Assembly: GCF_013167895.1 (NCBI RefSeq) | Contig: NZ_BLWC01000001.1 | Location: 868,001-932,000, forward strand | Reading direction: 5' to 3' | DNA: 64,000 nt | Origin: Streptomyces fulvorobeus | GTDB taxonomy: Bacteria > Actinomycetota > Actinomycetes > Streptomycetales > Streptomycetaceae | Made by a program: the position numbers and the translations under genes | Notes under the pieces: model-generated | Told to the model about the DNA's origin: nothing | Seen by the model: only the letters and a program-made list of their open reading frames with translations | Databases searched by the model: none | Shown here: positions 56,690-64,000 of the stretch, in pieces | Position numbering within the stretch: position 1 is the stretch's first letter | Layout of the letters: each line of letters opens with the position of its first letter

Positions 56690-59600
56690 CTACTTCTCCG
56701 TCACTCCTGCCGAGTCGAACGTCGCCACCTCGTGCATCGCACGGGCCGCGCTCTGCACGATGGGGAGGGCCAGAAGCGCTCCCGTCCCCTCGCCGAGGCG
56801 GAGGTCGAGGTCGACCAGGGGGCGCAGACCCAGCTTGTTCAGGGCGGCGACGTGACCCGGTTCCGCGCTGCGGTGGCCCGCGATGCAGGCGGCGAGGGCC
56901 TCGGGGGCGATCGCCCTGGCGACCAGGGCGGCGGCTCCCGCGCTGACTCCGTCCAGGATGACGGGCGTACGCAGCGAAGCGCCGCCGAGCACGAACCCGG
57001 CCATCGCCGCGTGCTCCAGGCCGCCGACCGCGGCGAGCACGCCGATGGGGTCGGCGGGATCGGGCCGGTGCAGGTCGAGGGCCCGGCGGACCACGTCGAC
57101 CTTGCGGGCGTGCATCTCGTCGTTGATGCCGGTGCCGCGACCCGTGACCTCAGCCGCGTCGAGACCCGTGTAGACGCAGATCAGCGCCGATGCGGCCGTC
57201 GTGTTGGCAATGCCCATCTCACCGGTCAGCAGGCCCTTGTTGCCCGCCGACACGAGGTCGCGGGCCGTCTCGATACCCACCTCGATGGCCGCCAGCACCT
57301 CCTCGCGGCTCAGCGCGGGACCGGTCGTGAAGTCCGCCGTCCCCGCACGGACCTTGCGGGGAAGGAGACCGGGCGTCGCGGGCAGCTCGGCGGCCACCCC
57401 GACGTCGACCACACACACCTCGGCACCCACCTGGGCGGCGAAGGCGTTGCACACGGCACCGCCGCCCAGGAAGTTCGCGACCATCTGCGCGGTCACCTCC
57501 TGCGGCCAGGCCGTGACGCCCTGGGCGTGCACCCCGTGGTCCCCCGCGAAGATCGCGACGGCCGCGGGCTCCGGGATCGGGGGCGGGCACATCCTGGACA
57601 GCCCGGACAGCTGCGCGGAGATGATCTCCAGCATGCCGAGCGCGCCCGCCGGCTTCGTCATCCGCTTCTGACGCTCCCACGCCTCGCCGAGCGCCTTGGC
57701 GTCCAGCGGGCGGATGTTGGAGATGGTCTCCTGGAGCAGGTCGTGCGGCTCCTCACCGGGCAGCGCGCGACGGCCGTACGTCTCCTCGTGCACGACCCAG
57801 GCCAGCGGGCGGCGCTTGGACCAGCCCGCCTGCATCAGCTCGGGCTCCTCCGGAAACTCGTCGACGTAACCGACGCACAGGTACGCGACGACCTCAAGGT
57901 GGTCGGGGAGTCCCAGCGCGCGGACCATCTCGCGCTCGTCGAAGAAGCTGACCCAGCCGACGCCGATCCCCTCGGCCCTGGCGGCGAGCCAGAGGTTCTC
58001 CACGGCGAGGGCCGAGGAGTAGGGGGCCATCTGCGGCTGCGTGTGCCTGCCCAGGGTGTGGCGGCCGCCCCGGGTGGGGTCCGCGGTGACGACGATGTTC
58101 ACCGGGGTGTCGAGGATGGCCTCGATCTTCAGTTCCTTGAACTGCTTGGCGCGGCCCTTGGGAAGCGACTGGGCGTACGCGTCGCGCTGGCGCTGTGCCA
58201 GTTCGTGCATGGACCGCCGGGTCTCCGCCGAGCGGATGACGACGAAGTCCCAGGGCTGCGAGTGGCCGACGCTGGGCGCCGTGTGGGCCGCCTCCAGGAC
58301 GCGGAGCAGCACCTCGTGCGGGATCGGGTCGCTGCGGAAACCGTTGCGGATGTCCCGGCGCTCCCGCATCACACGGAAGACGGCTTCGCGCTCGGCGTCG
58401 CCGTATCCGGGAGCGGGCGGGGAGATCGCGGCGAGTTCGGTGGATTCGCCGGGTTCGTCGGCTTCGTCGGGTTCCTCGGCCGGCTGCGGCGCTTCGGTCG
58501 TTACGACGGTTTCGGCCGTTTCGGCCGCCGGGGCGGGGGCGGGCTCCTCGGCGGGAGCCGGGGTTTCGGCGGGCTCCTCGGCGGGGGCCGGTGCCTCCGT
58601 GGCCTCTTCGGCGGGTACCGGTTCTTCGGCGGGAGCCGGGGCCTCGGCGGGAGCCGGGGCCTCGGCGGCCTCCTCGGCGGGAGCCGGTTCCTCGGCGGGA
58701 GCCGGGGCCTCGGCGATGACCGGTGCGGCTGCCTCTGCGGGGGCCGGCTGCTCCGCGGGGAGCTCCGCCGGGAGCTCTTCCGGGGTGGCGGTCACGGCAG
58801 GCTCCGCGATCTCCGGGGTCTGCGCGGTCGCAGGGGTTTCCGGGGTCTCCGTGGTATCCAGGGTCTCGATGTGCTCGGGGCCCGTGGCGAGCTGAGGTTC
58901 GGCCACTGCCCACGGGACCGGCTCGGGGGCCGGCACGGGCTCAGGGGTCGGGGCAGGCTCCGAGGTCAGGACGGGCTCAGGGGTCGAGCCCGCGTCCACG
59001 GCCACCGCCGGTTCCACGGCAGGAAGCGGCTCGGGCTCTGCCGCTGTCTCCTCGACGCCGGGAATCTCCGCGGGGGCCCCCGGGGCCGGGGCCGCCTCGA
59101 CGACCGGCTGCGGCTCCGGGGCCGCCTCGGCGACGGGCGGCGCCACCGGTGCGGGCTCCGTCACGGGTTCCGGTCCGCTCACGGCCTCCGGCTGCGGGGC
59201 CGTGGCGGGGGGCACGGCCTCCGGCGGTGCGGGCTGCTCGGCGGCTGCCGCCTCGGGGGCCACATGCTGCTCGGCCGCCGGTGTCGGGGCGGGAGTCGGC
59301 GTCGTCTGCACGGAATTCTCGACCGGCGCGAACCGGTCCGCGGGGTCGGCCTCAGCCACCTGAGCGGTGGCGGGTGCGGGCGCGACCACCTCGGCCACGA
59401 GCTCTGCGGGCGCCTCGGGTGTTTCGGCCGGTGCCTCCGCGGGAGCCTCGACGACCGGTTCCGGCTCCACCGTGACTGGGGCCGACGGGACCACCGGGGC
59501 GACGGCCTCGGCCGCCGGCTCCGGCTGGGGAGCCTGCTCAGGCTCCGGCTGGGGCTGAGATGCCGTAAGCGCCTGCGGGTCCTGGGGTGCCTGAGCGGCG

Positions 59601-60369
59601 ACCGGCTGCGGGGGCTGTGCGGCCCACGGGGCCGGTGCCTGCGGCGGGATCTCGCTCAGCTGCGGGCCGGGCTGCGGTACCACCTCGGCCGGCGCCTCGA
59701 AGTACTCGGGGCCCATGGGCGGCGGTCCCGCGTGCCGGGCCGGTGCCGGGGTCTGCGGTGAGGCGCTGGGCCCCCGGTCGGCCAGCGAGCGGACCACGCC
59801 GCCGCTCGGCGTACCCCCGCTGGGCGTACCGCCGAAGGAAGGCGCCTCGGTGGAGGCGGGGCCACGGTGCAGCGGCCTGCGCGTGGGAGCGGCGGCCTGG
59901 GCGCCCACCGGGACCGGCGCGGGTGCCTGGGCCTGAGCCGGGGCGGACGCGGGAGGCGGGACGCGTACCCCGTTGAGGTCGACCGAACCGGTGTCGCGGC
60001 CACCGGACTCGTGGGTTCCCGCGAGCTGTTCCACCTGCTCGGCCGGGGGCGCGGGCTGGAACTGATGTCCGTACGAGTGGTCCTGCGGCGGGGCCTGGGG
60101 GCACTCCGCACGGGAGCCTGGACATAGCTCTGCGGCTGGTACGCGGCCTGCCCGGCCGCTGGTGCGTACGCCGCGGGCTCGGTCTGGGCCGGCTGCGGGT
60201 CGCTCCAGGCGCCCTGGGAGGTGGGCATCAGGAGAAGGTCGTCGTCCTCGGATGAGTGCTCGGAGGGGTCGAGGAAGGTGTAGGCGTCCGGGGCGGGGAC
60301 GCCCGGCTGCTCCACCATGCCTGCCTTCTCCGGCAGTCCCTCGCCCGGGATCTGGCCGGTGTCAGTCAT
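56690..60369 (-). pseudogene. cobT: BluB-CobT fusion with long Pro/Ala/Glu-rich leader, frameshifted
   Basis: From ATG 60369 (MTDTGQIPGEGLPEKAGMVE) the frame is lost at 60097-60101, where the minus strand has CCCCC and would need CCCCCC. With one extra base a protein of about 1,226 residues results. The first ~650 residues are low complexity, with many PAEEPAPAEE-type units. Then comes a BluB domain (5,6-dimethylbenzimidazole synthase, flavin-dependent): RRDIRNGFRSDPIPHEV, APSVGHSQPWDFVVIR, RGGRHTLGRHTQPQMAPYSS, GIGVGWVSFFDE. CobT follows: KPAGALGMLEIISAQLSGL, IFAGDHGVHAQGVTAWPQEV, GEMGIANTTAASAL, LGEGTGALLALP. BluB makes the base and CobT activates it for B12. An internal start at 60034 would still give both enzymes. 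Confidence 0.9.
58540..58760 (-). repeat. tandem Pro-Ala-Glu-Glu coding repeats in BluB-CobT leader
   Basis: Imperfect repeats of a 12-18 bp unit (coding APAEE/PAPAEE/EAPAPAE) lie in-frame within the leader. They are part of the gene, not a CRISPR array. Confidence 0.75.
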
Positions 60370-60703
60370 GCGTACCCCTCGCCCATCGTCAGTGCTCCTT
60401 CGGCCCTTCGCCCGGGACGCCCAAACCACGGCACGCCGCCGCTCGTCCACAAGAACGAGCAGGCTGGCCGCGCGGCACGAACCGCCCGTGGAGCTACCCA
60501 TTCTGGCGGCCGTTCGCCGCCACGGCAGCTACTTCCGCCACGGCTCGCTGTGGACTGCGCCACGTCGCGCGCGTCCCCCGGTGGTGCCGTACCACAGCGG
60601 GAACCAAAACGGTTTCCTTTTCCGGACATTGACGAACGAAGCGACGAACGTCCGGGCGCGGTACAACGATCGGCCAGCCTACCTCCCGCCGTCTCCGAAC
60701 GGG
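60370..60703. other. region between cobL stop and bluB-cobT start
   Basis: 334 bp. It should contain the bluB-cobT promoter and the cobL terminator. AT-rich islands (CAAAACGGTTTCCTTTTCC near 60607) suggest a promoter. I see no B12 box on either strand. Confidence 0.5.
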
Positions 60704-61942
60704 TCAGGGGGCGAGGTCCGAACGCACGCCGGAGAGCAGGAAGACCACGGAGCGCTCACGCTCCGTCCAGGCGGACGTGTCGAGTTCGACCATCTGGAGA
60801 AGGGCGCAGTCGATCCGGTATCCGTTCGCCGCGAGCGCGCCGCCCAGTGCTTCCGCCTCGTCGCGCGTGGAGGCGTGTGTGACGACGCGTTCGGGGCGGC
60901 GGTCCGCCACCGCGGTGACGACGGGGACACCGCCGCCCCCGATCCGTACGACATCCGGCTCGGGCAGGCGTTCCAGGACGTGCGGGGCGCGGCCCTGGAC
61001 GACCTGGACCGGGACACCGAAGGCGCGGGCCGCGGCGGTGGTACGGGCGCACGCTGCCGGGTCGCTGTCCACGGCCAGGACGGCCGCGCCGAAGCGGGCG
61101 GCCTCCACGGCCAGGGCTCCGCTCCCGGAGCCGATGTCCCAGAGGAGGTCGCCGGTACGCGGGCCGAGGTGGGCCAGCTGGGCGGCGCGCAGCCCGGGGA
61201 ACTCCCCCTCGCCGCTCTCCCCCGCCGGCCCGGCGGCTCCGTCGCGGTACGCGTCGGCGGGCAGCGCCCAGCCGCGTACGCCCAGCGGGTAGGCGGGCTG
61301 GCGGCCGGCGATCCAGGCGCCGGGGGCGGTGGTCTCCGGGCCGCCGCCTATGACGATGACGACGTTCGGGTCGCGCCAGGTGTGGTCGGCGGCCTTGTCC
61401 GAGGTGAGGACGGTGACCTGTTCGCGGTCGGTGCCGAGTTCCTCGCAGATGACGAAGGTGCGGTGGACTCCGTCGAGGAGGAGGGCGAGTTCGGCGGGGC
61501 CCGCACCGGGCGAGGTGAGGACGGCGACCTTGTGGTGGGCGCGGCAGACGTTGACGGCGCGGCGCAGGGTGCGCGGGTGGGCGACGACGATCTGGGCGTC
61601 GTCCCACGGCATTCCGGCGCGGGCGAAGGCGGCTGCGACGGATGAGACGGCGGGGACCACTTCGACCTCGAGGCCGTGCTCGCGTGCGCGCAGGGTCCGT
61701 ACGACGCCGAAGAAGCCGGGGTCGCCGTCGGCGAGGACGACCGCACTGCCGCGGTGTCCGGCGATCCTGTCGGCGGCGAGGTCGACGCTGCCGAGGCGGA
61801 CGAGTTCGGCGCCTTCCGGGACTTCGGCGAGGGCGAGGTGGTGCGTGGCTCCGGCGACGAGCGTGGCGGCCGAGAGGGCGGCGGTGGCGGCCCTGCTCAG
61901 GGGCGAGCCGTCCCAGCCGATCACCGTGACCCGGTCGGCCAT
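60704..61942 (-). CDS. cobL: precorrin-6Y C5,15-methyltransferase (decarboxylating) CobL / CbiE-CbiT fusion
   Basis: 412 residues from ATG 61942. The N-terminal CbiE half (about 1-205) has VTVIGWDGSPLSRAATAAL, AVVLADGDPGFFGVVRTL and VVPAVSSVAAAFARAGMPW. The C-terminal CbiT half (about 225-412) carries the SAM motif LLWDIGSGSGALAVEAARF and DVVRIGGGGVPVVTAVA. Together they methylate C5 and C15 and decarboxylate the corrin ring. It lies upstream of the bluB-cobT gene on the same strand. Confidence 0.93.
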   Translation of the reverse strand: MADRVTVIGWDGSPLSRAATAALSAATLVAGATHHLALAEVPEGAELVRLGSVDLAADRIAGHRGSAVVLADGDPGFFGVVRTLRAREHGLEVEVVPAVSSVAAAFARAGMPWDDAQIVVAHPRTLRRAVNVCRAHHKVAVLTSPGAGPAELALLLDGVHRTFVICEELGTDREQVTVLTSDKAADHTWRDPNVVIVIGGGPETTAPGAWIAGRQPAYPLGVRGWALPADAYRDGAAGPAGESGEGEFPGLRAAQLAHLGPRTGDLLWDIGSGSGALAVEAARFGAAVLAVDSDPAACARTTAAARAFGVPVQVVQGRAPHVLERLPEPDVVRIGGGGVPVVTAVADRRPERVVTHASTRDEAEALGGALAANGYRIDCALLQMVELDTSAWTERERSVVFLLSGVRSDLAP

Positions 61943-62049
61943 CGTCGTCAGTCTCCTGGGGGGTGTCGCAGGCGGGCGCTGCCCGCGGGTGGCGGGCACG
62001 GTGAGAGTACCGGGTCCCTACCCGGCCGGGTTCAGGCGGCTTCCGGTTG

Positions 62050-62697
62050 TCAGCTCCAGTCGTGGGGGCCGCCGTAGCCGCCGGCGTCGGCGAGCTCCTC
62101 GGCCACCCCTTCGAGGTCTTCGGGAAGGAGACCCCAGACGATGAGGTCGGTCCTGATGTCGGTCCAGCCGCCGTCGGTGCCGTTCTCGGTCCGCGTGCGC
62201 GCTATGCGCGCGTTGCGCAGGACGCCTTCGCTGATACAGCCGAGTTTCTGGGCGACCTGCTGGGAGGCGGTGTTGTCGGCGGGGGTGCGCAGCTCGATGC
62301 GTTCGAACCGCTGGTCGCGGAAGAGCCATTCGGCGAGGGCCAGCACGGATTCGGTGGCGTATCCCTCGCCGCGCGCCCAGGGCGCGGTGATGTAGCGGAC
62401 CTCGGTGGCGAGGGTGCGCCAGTCGGTGTTGAGGAGCCGGACCGATCCGACGAGGCGCTGGGTGAGGAACTCGGTGACGGCGAAGACGATGCCGTTGCCC
62501 TGCGTGCGCTCCGCGGGAGCGATCCTGCGGACCCACCGTTCGGCGTCGACCTGCGTGTACGGGAGAGGGCTCTCGGTCCAGGCGGTGACGAGGTCGTCGT
62601 TCATCATCTCCAGGTACGCGGGCACGTCCGCCATGTCGAAGGGGCGCAGCACCAACCTGTCCGTGCTGATGGAGATGGACGGAAAGGTGGTAGTCAT
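62050..62697 (-). CDS. GNAT N-acetyltransferase (RimJ/RimL-like)
   Basis: 215 residues from ATG 62697, which follows GGAG. TDRLVLRPFDMADVPAYLE is the RimJ-type N-terminus, ITAPWARGEGYATESVLALA is the acetyl-CoA loop, and FERIELRTPADNTASQQVAQKLG is motif B. The substrate may be a ribosomal protein N-terminus or a small amine. Longer in-frame starts (62709, 62736) lack ribosome sites. Confidence 0.9.
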   Translation of the reverse strand: MTTTFPSISISTDRLVLRPFDMADVPAYLEMMNDDLVTAWTESPLPYTQVDAERWVRRIAPAERTQGNGIVFAVTEFLTQRLVGSVRLLNTDWRTLATEVRYITAPWARGEGYATESVLALAEWLFRDQRFERIELRTPADNTASQQVAQKLGCISEGVLRNARIARTRTENGTDGGWTDIRTDLIVWGLLPEDLEGVAEELADAGGYGGPHDWS

Positions 62698-62838
62698 GCG
62701 CAGCTCCATGCCGAAGACCGTGTAAAGGCACAGCATGCAGCATCCGGCCGGCGTCGCGCATGGCCGGGTCGCTACGGCGGAGCCCCGCGCACCCTGAAGG
62801 GGTGTGCGGGGCCAGGTGGGGCAAGTGCCGCCGGAGTA

Positions 62839-63705
62839 TCAGGACTTGGCGGGGCTGCCGAAGGACGGGACGATGGAGCCCTGGTAGGTGTCCTCGATGA
62901 ACTTCTTGACCTCGGCGGAGTTGAGGAGCCCGGCGAGCTTCCGGACTCGGGCGTCCTTCTCGTCGCCCTCCTTGACGGCCAGGAAGTTGGCGTACGGGTT
63001 GCCCTCGGACTTCTCCAGCGCGAGCGAGTCCTTGCCGGGAGTGAGCTCGGCCTCGATGGCGTAGTTGCCGTTGATGACGGCGGCGTCCACGTCGCTCAGG
63101 GCGCGGGGCACGGTGGCGGCCTCCAGCTCCTTGAACTCCAGGCCCTTCTTGTCCGTGATGTCGCTCAGCGCGGCGTTGGTGCCGACCCCGGGCTTGAGGG
63201 TGATCAGGCCGTTCTCGGCGAGGAGATGGAGGGCGCGGCCCTCGTTGGTGGTGTCGTTGGGGACGGCGACGGTCTGGCCGGGCTTGATGTCCTTGAGGCT
63301 CTTGACGCTCTTGGAGTAGAGGCCGAGGGGCTCCAGGTGCACGTTGACGACCGGGACGATGTGGGTGTCGTTCTGCTTGTTGAAGTCGTCCAGGTACGGC
63401 TTGTGCTGGAAGAAGTTGGCGTCGACCTGGCCGGTCTCGGTCGCGGTGTTCGGCAGGACGTAGTCCGTGAACTCCTTGACCTCCAGCTTGAGGCCCGCCT
63501 TGCCGGCCAGGTTCTTCTTGACGAAGTTCAGGATGTCGCCGTGCGGCGTCGGGGACGCGGCGACGACGAGCGCTTTCGAGGTGTCGTTCTTGGCACCGGT
63601 CGCGCCCTTGGCCGCGGGGTCGGAGTCCGTACCGCAGGCGGTGAGGCCGAGGGCCAGGGCGGCGGTGGCGGCGGCAGCCGCGGTGGTCTTGATGTTCCTG
63701 CGCAC
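62839..63705 (-). CDS. metQ: MetQ/NlpA family methionine-binding lipoprotein
   Basis: 288 residues. A lipoprotein signal (MRRNIKTTAAAAATAALALG then LTAC lipobox, Cys about 24) precedes a MetQ fold: VVAASPTPHGDILNFVKK, VDANFFQHKPYLDDFNKQ, AVPNDTTNEGRALHLLAENG, AAVINGNYAIEA. It is the substrate-binding part of a D/L-methionine ABC importer; metI starts on the same strand upstream. No SAM riboswitch is visible in the 72 bp between. Confidence 0.93.
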   Translation of the reverse strand: MRRNIKTTAAAAATAALALGLTACGTDSDPAAKGATGAKNDTSKALVVAASPTPHGDILNFVKKNLAGKAGLKLEVKEFTDYVLPNTATETGQVDANFFQHKPYLDDFNKQNDTHIVPVVNVHLEPLGLYSKSVKSLKDIKPGQTVAVPNDTTNEGRALHLLAENGLITLKPGVGTNAALSDITDKKGLEFKELEAATVPRALSDVDAAVINGNYAIEAELTPGKDSLALEKSEGNPYANFLAVKEGDEKDARVRKLAGLLNSAEVKKFIEDTYQGSIVPSFGSPAKS

Positions 63706-63777
63706 GAAGAGTGCCTCTTTCGGTGGTGATGGTGGAGCGCCCGGACAAGGAGTTCGGGCTCGGTGGGGAGGAAGGTC

Positions 63778-64000
63778 TCAGGTGGTGGTGCGTCCCCGGC
63801 GGGCCAGGAGGCGTACGGCTCCGTCGCCGATCAGCTGCACCACGGTGACGATGACGACCAGGAGCACGACGGTGACGAGCATGAACTGGTTGTCGAAGCG
63901 CTGGAATCCGTAGGTGACGGCCTTGGAGCCGAGCCCTTCGCCCCCCACGGCACCGGCCATCGCGGAGTAGCCGATGAGGACGATGACGGTGGTGGTGACG
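63778..64000 (-). CDS. metI: methionine ABC transporter permease MetI, partial
   Basis: Only the C-terminal ~73 residues are in the window. IGYSAMAGAVGGEGLGSKAV then YGFQRFDNQFML is the EAA-loop region typical of MetI, followed by a final membrane helix (VTVVLLVVIVTVVQLIGDG) and a basic end. It continues beyond the window. It should be followed upstream by metN. Confidence 0.92.
   Translation of the reverse strand, partial: VTTTVIVLIGYSAMAGAVGGEGLGSKAVTYGFQRFDNQFMLVTVVLLVVIVTVVQLIGDGAVRLLARRGRTTT

Noticed and set aside
58430..60100. CRISPR-like or minisatellite array
   Set aside because: The repeats are imperfect, in-frame and codon-based (PAEE units) without spacers, and belong to a protein leader.
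56364..60703. Cobalamin riboswitch upstream of cobA or bluB-cobT
   Set aside because: I found no B12-box-like sequence on the minus strand in either leader.

Overview
This window looks like core chromosome of a Streptomyces species. The DNA is very GC-rich with strong GC bias at third codon positions, and GTG/TTG starts are common. It carries the sporulation gene ssgB, whose product I recognise as essentially the S. coelicolor SsgB sequence. From memory the gene order matches the SCO1500-SCO1558 neighbourhood of S. coelicolor. The minus-strand backbone (thrS, HIT, pgsA, patA, pimA, pdxS, pdxT, yebC, ruvCAB, yajC, secD, secF, apt, relA, MBL, hisS, alaS, ruvX, mltG) is also the order known from Mycobacterium tuberculosis Rv2614c-Rv2553c, with ppiA here inverted. 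Nothing suggests a plasmid, prophage or biosynthetic cluster.

Layout. 1-5.2 kb (minus): mltG (partial, frameshifted), ruvX, alaS and two small membrane-associated proteins. 5.4-7.6 kb (plus): an AfsR-like NB-ARC/TPR ATPase. 7.6-9.15 kb: rpsD diverging from a DUF2470 gene, with an iron-box palindrome between them. 9.2-13.6 kb (minus): rarA (frameshifted), a VKOR family protein, hisS and a metallo-beta-lactamase-fold hydrolase. 13.7-16 kb (plus): a membrane-anchored cyclophilin and a DUF349 protein. 16-31.5 kb (minus): relA, apt, secF, secD, yajC, ruvB, ruvA, ruvC, yebC, pdxT, pdxS, a LemA-like membrane protein, pimA, patA and pgsA. 31.9-39.8 kb: a large membrane protein, a HIT protein, a K+ channel, thrS, an unknown gene plus DUF4365 nuclease-like pair, and a DnaQ exonuclease. 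39.9-43.5 kb: two tRNA-Val(CAC) genes flank a SRPBCC gene and a large polytopic membrane protein gene (frameshifted). 43.5-49.8 kb: PGPGW membrane protein, ssgB, CGNR regulator, small membrane proteins, DsbA-like, GNAT, and pabC/pabB-like genes. 49.9-50.4 kb: tRNA array Gly-Cys-Val-Val-Val. 50.5-54.2 kb: small zinc protein, phosphotransferase, small membrane protein and a Ser/Thr kinase. 54.2-62 kb (minus): SpoU methyltransferase and the B12/siroheme genes cobA, bluB-cobT fusion (frameshifted) and cobL. 62-64 kb: GNAT, metQ and metI (partial).

Functional modules. secD-secF-yajC form the translocon accessory complex, and ruvCAB process Holliday junctions. pdxST make PLP. pgsA-patA-pimA make phosphatidylinositol mannosides through overlapping cistrons. 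cobA, cobL and bluB-cobT cover early, middle and lower-ligand steps of corrinoid synthesis.

Four genes (mltG, rarA, the large membrane protein, bluB-cobT) are each interrupted by the apparent loss of one base in a short G/C run, whereas all clearly essential genes are intact. Sequencing error is the simplest explanation. I found no undescribed system that stands out strongly. The best leads are the translationally coupled DUF4365 pair, the iron-box-controlled DUF2470 gene, and the BluB-CobT fusion with a very long Pro/Ala/Glu-rich leader.
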